From positions 1 to 64,000 of the forward strand of contig JANOGW010000051.1 of the NCBI GenBank assembly GCA_031406155.1: a DNA stretch of 64,000 nucleotides. Reading direction: 5' to 3'. The stretch is from JACMNW01 sp031406155 (GTDB lineage Bacteria; Pseudomonadota; Alphaproteobacteria; Rhodobacterales; Rhodobacteraceae). Below, piece by piece: positions 17,059 to 26,173 of the stretch (position 1 is the stretch's first letter; the number at the start of each line of letters is the position of its first letter). Below the pieces are notes generated by a model, which saw only the letters and a program-made list of their open reading frames with translations, searched no databases and was not told where the DNA came from. The position numbers were made by a program, and so were the translations under genes.

Positions 17059-17610
17059 TCAAGTCAAGGCCGCCTGCACAGCCCGCCGCCAGATCACTAA
17101 ACTGTCACGCCCCCTGACCAACCCACCCGGGGCCCCGCCCACAGCCGCCTGAGTGTCCAGTGCGGCCACCAATGCGCCACTGTCCATGCCCGGCAAGCTG
17201 GCGAAGGCGTCGAACAACCGCTCTGCACCAGCCGCATCCACCGGGATCAGCAGTGCTTGCCCGTCGGTCTGCTTCAGCCGCCACAACCGGCGCCCCTGCA
17301 CTGAAACCAGTCGCAGTTCCACCAGATCCGGCAGCGCGACAAAGCCCCCCTCCCCCGGCCCGAAATACCCGACCTGCCCCTCGTCCACCTCCACCACCCC
17401 CGGCGCCGCCACGCCTTGCGCAAAGCGCATCCGCCGCAGCGCCTGCAAGACCCAGATCGTGCCAAGGCCCGCCACGCACAGCCCCAGCGGAACCAGCAGA
17501 TACCCCCCGAGCCAGACCAACCAAAGCCCGAACGCCACCACCGTCGCCGCCGCAATCACCTCGCGTCCGCGCAGGATCGCTTGATGCAGTTCGGGGCGGA
17601 TCAGGGTCAT
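17059..17610 (-). CDS. Conserved two-helix membrane protein
   Basis: 183 residues from ATG 17610, which overlaps the upstream GNAT gene's stop as ATGA. Two hydrophobic helices (about residues 20-37 and 39-55, VVAFGLWLVWLGGYLLVPLG) precede a soluble domain with GQVGYFGPGEGGFVALPDL and a RRLWRLKQTDGQALLIPVDA segment resembling a pleckstrin-like bacterial photosystem or PH-type sheet. No catalytic residues stand out. It is the third gene of the rsmE-GNAT-membrane protein unit. Function unknown. Confidence 0.75.
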   Translation of the reverse strand: MTLIRPELHQAILRGREVIAAATVVAFGLWLVWLGGYLLVPLGLCVAGLGTIWVLQALRRMRFAQGVAAPGVVEVDEGQVGYFGPGEGGFVALPDLVELRLVSVQGRRLWRLKQTDGQALLIPVDAAGAERLFDAFASLPGMDSGALVAALDTQAAVGGAPGGLVRGRDSLVIWRRAVQAALT

Positions 17611-18464
17611 GGCGCGACGCGCCAAGGGGCCGCGAACAACACCAACGCCATCGCTCGGGCCGGTTGAAAGCCGATGGCCCGATAGGCGCGCGCCGCCGCA
17701 TCCGACGCCGCAAACAAGACCGCCCGCGCCACACCGTTTGCCCGCGCTTCGGCCAGATGCAGCGCCACCGCCAACCGCGCATAGCCCCGCCGCCGCAGGT
17801 CGGGCGGCACATAGACGCCGCCGATCTGCACGATTTCGGGCAACTGCGCGTTGAACCCCGTCATCGCGACCGGCACGCCCGCCACCTGCAACACCCGATG
17901 CGAACCCGCAGCGATGTAGCCGGCAACATCTGCGAAAGCCAAGGCCGCGGCTTCGTCCAATGGCGTGCCAAGTATCTCGACGTGATACGCGCGGCGCCAA
18001 TCCAGCAGCGTCTCACGCAGGGCCACGCCAGCAGCCAGCAGACTGGCATCGCCGATCGGCGGCACCAGCAATTCCGCCAGATCCAGCGCGAACCCTGGCT
18101 CATCGACATCGCGGCGCATCGGCCTGCCGGCCAAGCGCAGCGCTGCCAGCACCTGCCGCGTCGCCACCGCCTCTCCCACAGCGCCGCTGATCGTTACTCC
18201 GGCCAACACCCGCGCCAGAGGCCCAAAGTCACCGCCCTGCGGCAGCACCGCCAAGATCATACCGCGCCGTGTCACTGCGATAGCGCCGTCAACCTGCTGT
18301 CCCAGCACCCAGAACCGCGCTACATTGGGATGTTCTACTGAAAAATCACCGGCCCTCAGGCCATGATTGCGCAAATTCGCCATCGGAAACATCGCAACAT
18401 CGATATGCGCCAGCAAGAACGCCTCCAACGCGTCGCGGTCTGCTGCCTCAGCCTCGCGGATCAT
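17607..18464 (-). CDS. GNAT family N-acetyltransferase
   Basis: 285 residues from ATG 18464, overlapping the rsmE stop as ATGA. The C-terminal half carries the acetyl-CoA-binding GNAT core: VQIGGVYVPPDLRRRGYARLAVALHLAEARANG, with the RRxGxA pyrophosphate loop, then FAASDAAARAYRAIGFQPA. The N-terminal half is divergent and may form a second, degenerate GNAT lobe. The substrate is unknown. Coupling to rsmE suggests coexpression rather than a proven shared role. Confidence 0.82.
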   Translation of the reverse strand: MIREAEAADRDALEAFLLAHIDVAMFPMANLRNHGLRAGDFSVEHPNVARFWVLGQQVDGAIAVTRRGMILAVLPQGGDFGPLARVLAGVTISGAVGEAVATRQVLAALRLAGRPMRRDVDEPGFALDLAELLVPPIGDASLLAAGVALRETLLDWRRAYHVEILGTPLDEAAALAFADVAGYIAAGSHRVLQVAGVPVAMTGFNAQLPEIVQIGGVYVPPDLRRRGYARLAVALHLAEARANGVARAVLFAASDAAARAYRAIGFQPARAMALVLFAAPWRVAP

Positions 18465-19195
18465 GCCCAATCTCCCAGCGCCGCCTGCCACAATGTCAGT
18501 GCGGCAATCGCTGCCGTATCCGCCCGCAATATCCGTGGCCCCAGTGACAGCGGCACCACACAAGTCATACCGCGCAACCGCTCCTGCTCACGTGTTGAAA
18601 ATCCACCCTCCGGCCCGATCAGGATCGCCCATGGCGCGCTACGGTCAGCGATAAGGCCCGTAAGGGCGGCAGAGCGGCCCGCCATCCCTTCATCGCACCA
18701 CAGTAGCCGCCGCCCCGCGTCCCAGCTCGCCAGCACCCGTTCCAGCGCCGCCAGTTCCGCCACCTCAGGCACAAATGTCGCCCCGCATTGCTCGGCTGCC
18801 TCAACTGCATGGGCTTGCAATCGGTCCTGCCTGATACGGTCAGCGTGGGTATGCTGGGTCTGCACTGGCATGATCCGGGCGACCCCCAGCTCGACCGCCT
18901 TCTCGACGATGAAATCGGTGCGCGCTTTCTTGATCGGCGCGAACAGCAGCCACAGGTCCGGTGGCATCTGCAACGGCTTGGTCAGGTCGGCACAGATCAG
19001 CACCCCGCCACGCTTGCCCGCCTCGGCGACATCGGCCCGCCATTCTCCATCCCGCCCGTTGAACAGCAACACCGCAGCCCCGACCCCCAGCCGCATGACG
19101 GCAAAAAGGTAATGCGCCTGATCCGCAGTCAGCGGAACCGGTTGCCCTGCCCCAAGAGGGTGCTCTACATACAGCCGTATCTTTGCCTCAGCCAT
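18461..19195 (-). CDS. rsmE: 16S rRNA (uracil-1498-N3)-methyltransferase
   Basis: 244 residues from ATG 19195 (MAEAKIRLYVEHPL). RsmE signatures: HYLFAVMRLGVGAAVLLFNG in the N-terminal PUA-like domain, then the SPOUT knot domain with KKARTDFIVEKAVELGV, EQCGATFVPEV, AILIGPEGGFSTREQE and LSLGPRILRADTAAIAAL (AdoMet-binding trefoil loop). It methylates U1498 of 16S rRNA. It diverges from ubiA with only 12 bases between the starts, so the promoters must lie within the neighbouring coding sequence. Confidence 0.94.
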   Translation of the reverse strand: MAEAKIRLYVEHPLGAGQPVPLTADQAHYLFAVMRLGVGAAVLLFNGRDGEWRADVAEAGKRGGVLICADLTKPLQMPPDLWLLFAPIKKARTDFIVEKAVELGVARIMPVQTQHTHADRIRQDRLQAHAVEAAEQCGATFVPEVAELAALERVLASWDAGRRLLWCDEGMAGRSAALTGLIADRSAPWAILIGPEGGFSTREQERLRGMTCVVPLSLGPRILRADTAAIAALTLWQAALGDWA

Positions 19196-19207
19196 AGGCC
19201 GGAACTT

Positions 19208-20209
19208 ATGCACCAACTGCCCAGAACGCCAGAGGCTGCCCCGCTGGAGGACACCGATCCCTTTGCCGACAGTCCGGTGGCCGATGCGCCCGCGCGGAAC
19301 TGGGTCGATCGCTTTGCCCCGCCAGCCGCACGGCCCTATCTGCGCCTGTCGCGCGCCGACCGGCCGATCGGCACCTGGCTGCTGTTGATCCCGTGCCTTT
19401 GGGGGCTGGCGCTGGCCATCGCCGCCGATCCCGCTGGTTTCCAGATGCGGGATTTGTGGATCATGCTTGGCTGCGCGGTTGGCGCTTTCCTGATGCGGGG
19501 TGCCGGGTGCACCTGGAATGACATCACCGATCGCCATATCGACGCAGGTGTTGCCCGCACCAGAAGCCGCCCGCTCCCCGCAGGCCAGATAACACCGCGT
19601 CAGGCTACGATCTGGATGATCATCCAAGCGCTGGCCGCAGCAATCATCCTGTTTTCATTCAATCAAAACGCGATCCTTCTTGGTATCGCCTCTCTGGCCC
19701 TTGTTGCGTTATACCCTTTTGCCAAGCGTTTTACATGGTGGCCGCAGGTTTTTCTCGGCCTTGCCTTCAACTGGGGCGCAGTGCTGGCGTGGACGGCCCA
19801 TACCGGCCATCTGGCCATGCCAGCAGTTGTTCTGTACCTCGCGGGCATCGCCTGGACGCTATTCTACGACACAATCTATGCGTATCAGGATGTCGAGGAT
19901 GACGCGCTGATCGGGGTCAGGTCCACGGCACGGCTGTTTGGCGATAACAGCATGCCATGGTTGCGCGGCTTTGCCCTGCTGAGCGTCGCCCTGATGACGC
20001 TGGCGATCTTGCTGGCGCTGCTGGACAGTGGAAACGCGATCAAGCTGGTTCTGGCGCTGGGCGGGGTCTGGGCGTTCGGTGGCCATCTGCTGTGGCAACT
20101 GACCCGGCTTGATACCGACAGTCCAAATGTTTGCTGGCAGATATTCCTGTCCAACCGCGATGCCGGGCTGATCCCTGCGCTGTTTCTTGCCGGGGCGGCG
20201 CTGCTGTAA
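19208..20209 (+). CDS. ubiA: 4-hydroxybenzoate octaprenyltransferase
   Basis: 333 residues with a 45-residue hydrophilic N-terminal extension and about eight membrane helices. The two UbiA Asp-rich motifs are clear: CTWNDITDRHIDAGVARTRSRPLP (NDxxDxxxD) and YDTIYAYQDVEDDALIGVRSTA. It prenylates 4-hydroxybenzoate in ubiquinone synthesis at the inner membrane. The ATG at 19208 was chosen because it gives the full N-terminal domain and starts just outside rsmE. Confidence 0.94.
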   Translation: MHQLPRTPEAAPLEDTDPFADSPVADAPARNWVDRFAPPAARPYLRLSRADRPIGTWLLLIPCLWGLALAIAADPAGFQMRDLWIMLGCAVGAFLMRGAGCTWNDITDRHIDAGVARTRSRPLPAGQITPRQATIWMIIQALAAAIILFSFNQNAILLGIASLALVALYPFAKRFTWWPQVFLGLAFNWGAVLAWTAHTGHLAMPAVVLYLAGIAWTLFYDTIYAYQDVEDDALIGVRSTARLFGDNSMPWLRGFALLSVALMTLAILLALLDSGNAIKLVLALGGVWAFGGHLLWQLTRLDTDSPNVCWQIFLSNRDAGLIPALFLAGAALL

Positions 20210-20307
20210 TGGCACTTCCGATTGAACCGGCGGCGCGAAAGGCCTAAAGGTCGGCACTCTGTTTTCTGTCCTAGGGTGCATCCAACCCTGACCAAGGCCC
20301 GTCCCTC

Positions 20308-22284
20308 ATGCGCGTTCCGCAAAACCTTATCGCCGTGGCAGCCTTTGTAGGGGCGTGTCTGCTGTCCTTGCTGACATCCTATCTTTTGGCGGTGGTGATC
20401 GAAACCCGGTCTGCCGCCGCCGTCAACTCGGCGCTGATGGCGGAAGGCGTGACCTGGGCATCGGTCGAACCCGACGGGCTGTTGGTGCGCCTGCGCGGGA
20501 CCGCCCCGAACGAGGCCACACGGTTTCGCGCGGTCAACCTTGCCGGCAGCGTCGTCGATGCCAACCGGGTGCGCGACCGGCTGGATGTGACACCCGCCAG
20601 CGAAATCACCGCGCCGCGCTTTTCCGTTGAAATGCTGCGCAACGATGATGGTATTCAACTGATCGGCCTTGTGCCCACATCAGATGAGGACGGCACGGGC
20701 GAGGCCGCGATTGCCGCCGCAGTCGCCGCAATCAGCCCCGATGTGGCCATCGCCGACATGCTGGAAACCGCGGCTTACCCCGCCCCGGAGGGGTGGCAGA
20801 ACGCGGTCGATTTCGGGGTGGCCGCGCTGAAAATGCTGCCGCGCGCCAAGATTTCGGTTGGTGCAAACCGCGTGGCAGTCACTGCGATTTCGGGATCAGA
20901 GGCGGAAAAGAAGGCGCTTGAGGCGGAACTGAAACGGTTGATGCCGCAGGGATTGCAGGTCGATCTTGCCATTTCTGCCCCCCGGCCAGTGCTGACACCG
21001 TTCACCCTGCGCTTCGTGATGGACGACCAAGGCGGACGCTTTGATGCCTGTTCTGCCGATACCGAAAGCGCCAAGGCGCGCATTCTTGCCGCCGCTCAGA
21101 GGGTCGGCGCCACGGCTGCCACAAACTGCACGGTCGGCCTTGGCGTGCCGACCCCGAAATGGGCCGAGGCAGTCGAGGCGGGCATTGCCGCGCTGGCTGC
21201 AATCGGTGCCGGGACACTCACCTTTTCGGATGCCGATGTCACCTTGCTGGCAACCGATGCCACGCCGCAGGTCACCTTTGATCGCGCCGTCGGCGAATTT
21301 CAAACTGCACTGCCGGACGTGTTCTCACTGAACGCCACGCTGCCGAAAGCGGCGTCCGCGGCCACCGAAGGCCCGGTCGAGTTTACCGCCAGCATGACAC
21401 CCGAGGGCAAGGTAGAACTGCGCGGACGCCTGACCGACGCCACCTTGCGCAATGCAGTCGATGCTTTTGCCCGTGCCAGTTTCGGCTCTGACAAGGTCTA
21501 TATCGCGACGCGGCTCGACCCCGATCTTCCCGATGGCTGGCCGATGCGGGTGCTGGCGGCGCTGGAGGCGATGGCAGAACTCGAAAGTGGCGATCTGGTC
21601 GTGCGCATGGATACGGTCAATCTGAAAGGCGTCACCGGATCACCGGGGGCGAGGGCGCGCATATCGCAGATCCTTGCGGCGAAGCTTGGCCCGGGAAAGA
21701 CCTACAAGGTCGATGTGACCTATGTCGAAAGCCTTGATCCCGCCGCCGCCCTGCCCACCCCCGAGGAATGCCGCCTGCGGATCGAAGCCGCCCTCGGGGT
21801 TCAGAAGATCACCTTCGATCCGGGCTCGGCAGATATTGCCCCCGCCTCGCGCAGTGCCATTGATGCGCTGGTTGCCGTGCTTACAAACTGCCCCAACATG
21901 CGCGTCGAGATCGCCGGCCATACCGATGCCCAAGGCAGCGAAGAGGGCAACCGTGCCCTCAGCCAATCGCGCGCCGGGGCGGTGCTTCTGGCCCTGCAAG
22001 GCCGCCGCGTTTCCGTCGATGGCTTTACCGCCGTCGGCTACGGCGAGACAAAGCCCATCGCCGACAATGAAACCGAAGAAGGGCGCGAAGCCAATCGTCG
22101 GATTGAATTCACCTTCCTGGATCTTCCTGCCGAGGGAGACCCGCCTGCCGCAGCCAGCGCAACTCGCCCTCGAACCGATCAAACCGTAGATGGCGGTGCG
22201 GCAAGAGCACCTGACAGCGACATTCCCTCTGTCGCCCCAGAAAAACCCACCCTGCGGCCAAAATCCCGGCCAGCAGGCAACTGA
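20308..22284 (+). CDS. Large OmpA-family protein with N-terminal membrane anchor
   Basis: 658 residues. One hydrophobic helix (about 8-30) anchors or exports the protein; then a long periplasmic region (about 40-500) of repeated alpha/beta units of BON-like character (VSVEPDG-type openings, LRGRLTDATLRNAV). A C-terminal OmpA peptidoglycan-binding domain (about 510-625) follows, with ITFDPGSADI, EIAGHTDAQGSEEGNRALSQSRA and EGREANRRIEF. The tail is Pro/Ala-rich. It probably links the inner membrane to peptidoglycan. It is followed 35 bases later by a small coiled-coil membrane protein gene, probably cotranscribed. Confidence 0.87.
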   Translation: MRVPQNLIAVAAFVGACLLSLLTSYLLAVVIETRSAAAVNSALMAEGVTWASVEPDGLLVRLRGTAPNEATRFRAVNLAGSVVDANRVRDRLDVTPASEITAPRFSVEMLRNDDGIQLIGLVPTSDEDGTGEAAIAAAVAAISPDVAIADMLETAAYPAPEGWQNAVDFGVAALKMLPRAKISVGANRVAVTAISGSEAEKKALEAELKRLMPQGLQVDLAISAPRPVLTPFTLRFVMDDQGGRFDACSADTESAKARILAAAQRVGATAATNCTVGLGVPTPKWAEAVEAGIAALAAIGAGTLTFSDADVTLLATDATPQVTFDRAVGEFQTALPDVFSLNATLPKAASAATEGPVEFTASMTPEGKVELRGRLTDATLRNAVDAFARASFGSDKVYIATRLDPDLPDGWPMRVLAALEAMAELESGDLVVRMDTVNLKGVTGSPGARARISQILAAKLGPGKTYKVDVTYVESLDPAAALPTPEECRLRIEAALGVQKITFDPGSADIAPASRSAIDALVAVLTNCPNMRVEIAGHTDAQGSEEGNRALSQSRAGAVLLALQGRRVSVDGFTAVGYGETKPIADNETEEGREANRRIEFTFLDLPAEGDPPAAASATRPRTDQTVDGGAARAPDSDIPSVAPEKPTLRPKSRPAGN

Positions 22285-22319
22285 TCCGAACCACCCTCAC
22301 CCCCGCGCATAGGCCTGCA

Positions 22320-22649
22320 ATGAACCGTACCGAATTCGTCATCGCCACTGCCATCATCTTGCTTGCCGCCTTTGCCATGGGATGGTTCGCCTATTGGGCG
22401 CTGCACCGTTTCACCCGCGTCGCGGGCAGCGATATGGGCGAGTTGGACAAGCTGGCGCAGGCACTGCACGAGGCCGAAGAAACCCGCGATCAGGCGATCA
22501 TCTATCTGGAACAGCGCGAGGCCGAACTGACCAACCACATCACCCAGACCGAGGCCGAACTGCGCGCCGCCATGGACGGGCTGCGCGATGCCCGCCGCGA
22601 AGCAGAAGAAATGCGATCCTACATCGAGCGGATGCACGACAAGGGCTGA
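22320..22649 (+). CDS. Small membrane-anchored coiled-coil protein
   Basis: 109 residues: an N-terminal membrane helix (about 7-29, FVIATAIILLAAFAMGWFAYW) and then a continuous charged helix (about 38-108) rich in Glu, Arg and Ala with heptad spacing, ending YIERMHDKG. This suggests a single-pass protein with a cytoplasmic or periplasmic coiled-coil stalk. It lies just after the OmpA-family gene and may work with it. No named family recognised. Confidence 0.78.
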   Translation: MNRTEFVIATAIILLAAFAMGWFAYWALHRFTRVAGSDMGELDKLAQALHEAEETRDQAIIYLEQREAELTNHITQTEAELRAAMDGLRDARREAEEMRSYIERMHDKG

Positions 22650-22670
22650 TCGCGGGCATTGTGCAGGGGC

Positions 22671-22694
22671 GAAAATTCTTAGCTAAGAATTTTC
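22671..22694. repeat. 24-base perfect palindrome (intergenic palindromic element)
   Basis: Arms GAAAATTCTTAG and CTAAGAATTTTC are perfect reverse complements. It lies between convergent genes (coiled-coil protein and hydrolase). A closely related 26-base palindrome is found inside polA at 49113-49138, and a half copy (AAAGAATTTTCGCCCCCGCG) at 51019-51038. It may act as a terminator here, but sequence sharing with the polA copy points to a dispersed element. Confidence 0.75.
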
Positions 22695-22707
22695 CGCGCC
22701 CCCGGTG

Positions 22708-23490
22708 TCACAGCCCCTCCATGCAAGTGGCGCTCAACGGCGAGGCTGGATCGGCCAAGGCATCAATGACATCGAAATGGTGCTTGCCGAGCGCGACCGA
22801 CCAATCACAGCCCCAGTTTTCCGACAAGTTTCGCGCCTGCCACAGAAACGCCGGTCGCTCATTTCCCCCAACCCACACGTGCGCCGAAACGCCAGCCCGC
22901 AGCGCCAACCGCGCCGGGCTTTCCAGCGCTGCCTCGCCCTCCGTAATCTGTAACCGCTCATTCATCGCCGTCTGCATCAACGGTTCCAGCTCAGCCACTG
23001 GCGATATCGGCACCACCCGCGCCACCGCCGCCGTACAGGGTGCCCCCACACACCCCATCCGCGCGCTTAAATGCCCGCCCGCCGAGTGCCCCGTCACCAC
23101 AACCGGACCTGCAACCATCGCCGCCGCCGCACCGACTGCGCGACCAATCTCAATCGTTATCTCGGCAATTCGCGCTTCGGGGGCCAGCGTGTAGGACGGC
23201 ATCACACAAGCCCAACCGCGCGCCAGCGCACCGGCTGCCAAATGTGACCAGTTTTCCCGCCCAAACGCCAACCAATAGCCACCATGCACGTACACCAACA
23301 ATCCACGCGGTACCCCGTCCGGCATAAACAGATCAAACCGTTGCCGCGCGCCCGGCCCATACGCCAACCCCAATCTTGCCCTTGCCCCCAACCCCGCCCG
23401 AAACTCAGCCGCCGCTGCCTCCCACCGGGGCGGATAGCCGTCAGCCCCCGCAATGAACGCCCCATTCGCATACGCCCGGTCCATATCCAT
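22708..23490 (-). CDS. Alpha/beta hydrolase, kynurenine formamidase-like
   Basis: 260 residues from ATG 23490 (MDMDRAYANGAFI). Oxyanion-hole motif YVHGGYWLAFGRENWSHLA and nucleophile elbow VVTGHSAGGHLSARM are those of the HSL/carboxylesterase group that includes bacterial arylformamidases. A late His (ALGKHHFDVID) completes the expected triad with an Asp in between. It probably hydrolyses small esters or formamides; kynurenine formamidase is a guess from motif style. It diverges from gabD. Confidence 0.8.
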   Translation of the reverse strand: MDMDRAYANGAFIAGADGYPPRWEAAAAEFRAGLGARARLGLAYGPGARQRFDLFMPDGVPRGLLVYVHGGYWLAFGRENWSHLAAGALARGWACVMPSYTLAPEARIAEITIEIGRAVGAAAAMVAGPVVVTGHSAGGHLSARMGCVGAPCTAAVARVVPISPVAELEPLMQTAMNERLQITEGEAALESPARLALRAGVSAHVWVGGNERPAFLWQARNLSENWGCDWSVALGKHHFDVIDALADPASPLSATCMEGL

Positions 23491-23597
23491 CTGGCCACCC
23501 CAGTTATGATCAAATCTGCCCGTGTTAGCCCTACCAGAACTGGACAAATCCCGCCCCACACTGCATTGCATATGCGCATACGAAATGGGAGGCTACG

Positions 23598-25076
23598 ATG
23601 CTCGACACCGCCACAGACCTGCGCTCGATGCTAAAAGACCCCGGCCTGCTGCCAAACAAAGCATATGTTGCCGGTGAATGGGTCGATGCAGCCGATGGTG
23701 CGACGTTTCCCGTCAGCAACCCCGCCCGCGGTGATGTCATCGCCCATGTGCCAGACCTTACCCGCGCTGATGCCGCCCGTGCCATTGCCGCCGCCGACGT
23801 GGCCCGCCGCGATTGGGCGCTGCGCACCGGTAAAGAGCGCGCCACCATCATGCGCAAATGGTATGATCTGTGCATGGCAGCACAAGACGATCTTGCCACA
23901 ATCCTAACCGCCGAAATGGGCAAACCATTGGCCGAAGCGAAAGGCGAAATCGCCTACGGCTCCGCCTATATCGAATGGTTCGGCGAAGAGGCTAAACGCA
24001 CCTACGGCGAGATTATTCCCGGCCACATGCGCGACAAACGCATTTCCGTCATCAAACAACCCATCGGCGTCTGCGCCTCGATCACACCGTGGAACTTCCC
24101 CAACGCGATGATCGCCCGCAAAGTGGCCCCGGCCTTGGCCGCAGGCTGCGGCTTTGTCGCCCGCCCTGCCGCCGAAACCCCGCTGTCGGCCATCGCCCTC
24201 GCCGTGCTTGCCGAACGCGCAGGCGTTCCCGGTGGCGTGTTTTCCGTCATCACTTCGAAACGGTCCTCGGAAATTGGCAAGGAGTTTTGCGAAAATCCCG
24301 CCATCCGCAAGCTTACCTTTACCGGCTCCACCGAAGTAGGCCGCATCCTGCTGCGCCAAGCCGCTGATCAAATCCTGAAATGTTCGATGGAGCTTGGCGG
24401 CAACGCCCCTTTCATCGTCTTCGACGACGCAGATCTTGATGCCGCCGTCGAAGGCGCGATGATCTCCAAATTCCGCAACAATGGCCAAACCTGCGTCTGC
24501 GCCAACCGTATCTATGTGCAAGCCGGGGTGTATGACGCCTTTGCCGAAAAGCTGGCAACCGCAGTCACCAACCTTAACATCGGTGACGGTCTGACTGCCG
24601 GCACCACCACCGGCCCCCTTATCAACATGGACGCCGTCGACAAGGTTGAAGAACACATCGCCGACGTCCTCGCGGGCGGCGGCAAAATCCTGACCGGCGG
24701 CAAACGCCATGCGCTAGGTGGCACGTTCTTCCAACCTACCGTCGTGACCGGCGTCACCCCAAAAATGATGGTCGCCAACGAAGAAACCTTCGGCCCCCTC
24801 GCGCCTTTGTTCAAATTCGACACCGAAGAAGAGGTTATCAAGCGCGCCAACGACACCATCTTCGGCCTCGCCAGTTACTTCTACGCCCGCGACATCGGCC
24901 GCATCACCCGCGTGCAGGAACAACTTGAATACGGCATGGTCGGCGTCAACACTGGCCTCATCTCCAACGAAATGGCCCCCTTCGGCGGCGTCAAGCAATC
25001 CGGCCTGGGCCGCGAAGGCAGCCACCACGGCATCGACGACTATATGGAACTGAAATACATCTGTCTGTCGATCTGA
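23598..25076 (+). CDS. gabD: NAD(P)-dependent succinate-semialdehyde dehydrogenase
   Basis: 492-residue ALDH of the class 5 (GabD) type: PIGVCASITPWNFPNAMIARK, FTGSTEVGRIL, MELGGNAPFIVFDDADLD with the general-base Glu, and the catalytic Cys in NNGQTCVCANRIYVQ. The C-terminal PFGGVKQSGLGREGSHHGIDDYMELKYI is characteristic of GabD. It oxidises succinic semialdehyde to succinate at the end of GABA degradation. One substitution is odd: CGFVARPAAETPLSAIAL carries Arg where most members have Val-Lys-Pro, a position that contacts the cofactor. Confidence 0.92.
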   Translation: MLDTATDLRSMLKDPGLLPNKAYVAGEWVDAADGATFPVSNPARGDVIAHVPDLTRADAARAIAAADVARRDWALRTGKERATIMRKWYDLCMAAQDDLATILTAEMGKPLAEAKGEIAYGSAYIEWFGEEAKRTYGEIIPGHMRDKRISVIKQPIGVCASITPWNFPNAMIARKVAPALAAGCGFVARPAAETPLSAIALAVLAERAGVPGGVFSVITSKRSSEIGKEFCENPAIRKLTFTGSTEVGRILLRQAADQILKCSMELGGNAPFIVFDDADLDAAVEGAMISKFRNNGQTCVCANRIYVQAGVYDAFAEKLATAVTNLNIGDGLTAGTTTGPLINMDAVDKVEEHIADVLAGGGKILTGGKRHALGGTFFQPTVVTGVTPKMMVANEETFGPLAPLFKFDTEEEVIKRANDTIFGLASYFYARDIGRITRVQEQLEYGMVGVNTGLISNEMAPFGGVKQSGLGREGSHHGIDDYMELKYICLSI

Positions 25077-25103
25077 CGGCCAATTGGCGGGCGCTTCAGC
25101 CCG

Positions 25104-25403
25104 TCACATCCTTCGCGCCTTGTAAGCTGCGAATAAATCCGACACCGCAACGCCGTCAATGGTCATGCCGTCGATACGGCAATCGGAAATTTCCAGCCCT
25201 GTGAGGTTACTCGCCGCAATTCGTGCGCCCGAAAGATCAGCATCCGAAACGTGCCATCCCGACAAGTTGGCATCAACCATAACGGCACCAGAAAGATTGG
25301 TCTTTTTGAACTTCGCACCCGAAAGATTCACGTCATTGAACCGCGATCCGGAAAGATTTGCGTCGTTCACATAGAGCATCTCGGTGACATCGTGCAGCTT
25401 CAT
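25104..25403 (-). CDS. Pentapeptide-repeat protein
   Basis: 99 residues made almost entirely of A(N/D)LSG-type pentapeptides: NANLSGSRFNDVNLSGAKF, KKTNLSGA, DANLSGWHV, DADLSGARI, ASNLTGLEI. This predicts one short right-handed quadrilateral beta helix of about three to four coils. The protein is too short to be a Qnr-like DNA mimic. It begins on the minus strand opposite a cupin gene and converges on gabD. Function unknown. Confidence 0.82.
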   Translation of the reverse strand: MKLHDVTEMLYVNDANLSGSRFNDVNLSGAKFKKTNLSGAVMVDANLSGWHVSDADLSGARIAASNLTGLEISDCRIDGMTIDGVAVSDLFAAYKARRM

Positions 25404-25550
25404 GGCACCCCTCCGGCGCTTGGTTAGACTGCATCAAGCCTCGCCCTGTCTTCCGTCGGGATCAAGCAGAAACCTGTCGCCGCCTAGGCCGCCGAAGCAT
25501 ACCGGCTTTGCTATTCTTCGCCAAAACCATCCCTCACAAAGGTAACCCCG

Positions 25551-25904
25551 ATGCAAACCATCACCAAACTGCCCGCCCTATCCACCGTCACCCCGTCAAC
25601 AGCCGACCTGGACGGCTGGGTCGTCACCGAAGGCAGCCCCAAAATGTCAACCTGGGTCCTTCACACCACCGCCGATGGCACCATGATGTCGGGCTATTGG
25701 GAATGCACACCGGGCAGCTACCACGCCACCTACACTGCCTACGAATTCGTCCACCTGATCGAAGGCCGCATCGTCATCACCCCAGATGGCGGCACCCCGG
25801 TAACCGTCGTCGCGGGCGATGCTTTCGCGGTCGAGAAAGACTTCAAAGGCATATGGAAGATCGAAGAAAAAGTTCGCAAGCATTTCGATTTCAAACTGGA
25901 CTAA
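25551..25904 (+). CDS. Cupin-domain protein (DUF861 / cupin_3)
   Basis: 117 residues with one cupin barrel: TADGTMMSGYWECTPGSYHATYTAYEFVHLIEGRIVITPDGG then VVAGDAFAVEKDFKGIWKIEEKVRK. The pattern W-x-C-x-P-G and the E-x-x-x-L-x-E-G-R motif are those of the (S)-ureidoglycine-aminohydrolase-like cupin_3 family. The metal ligands of the first motif are only partly present. Ligand unknown; it stands alone between the pentapeptide and cold-shock genes. Confidence 0.85.
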   Translation: MQTITKLPALSTVTPSTADLDGWVVTEGSPKMSTWVLHTTADGTMMSGYWECTPGSYHATYTAYEFVHLIEGRIVITPDGGTPVTVVAGDAFAVEKDFKGIWKIEEKVRKHFDFKLD

Positions 25905-25966
25905 CCTTACAAATGCAAACGGGGGCGGCTTTCGCCACCCCCGTTAAATTCAGCTGGACCCGAAGA

Positions 25967-26173
25967 TCAGGCCAGTGCGAGGTTCGTTGCCGACTCGCGG
26001 CCGTCACGGCCTGCTTCAATGTCGAACGTGACGGCTTGACCGTCGTCCAACTGGCGGATGCCTGCGCGCTCAAGCGCCGAAATGTGTACGAACACATCGC
26101 GGTTGCCATTTGCGGGGGCAATAAAGCCGAAACCCTTGGTTGCGTTAAACCATTTCACGGTGCCATTGGCCAT
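25967..26173 (-). CDS. cspA: Cold-shock-domain protein
   Basis: 68 residues, the full cold-shock domain: GTVKWFNATKGFGFIAP (RNP1 as KGFGFI) and DVFVHISALERAG (RNP2 as VFVHI). It binds single-stranded nucleic acid as an RNA chaperone. A GGAG site precedes the ATG. The roughly 250 bases upstream on the minus strand contain no gene and may hold a long 5' leader of the type that controls csp translation, although I cannot fold it reliably. Confidence 0.94.
   Translation of the reverse strand: MANGTVKWFNATKGFGFIAPANGNRDVFVHISALERAGIRQLDDGQAVTFDIEAGRDGRESATNLALA

Noticed and set aside
17160..18341. 393-codon plus-strand frame
   Set aside because: It covers the antisense of the GNAT and membrane protein genes, with a Pro/Arg-rich product of no known family. 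The minus-strand genes have conserved motifs and overlaps.
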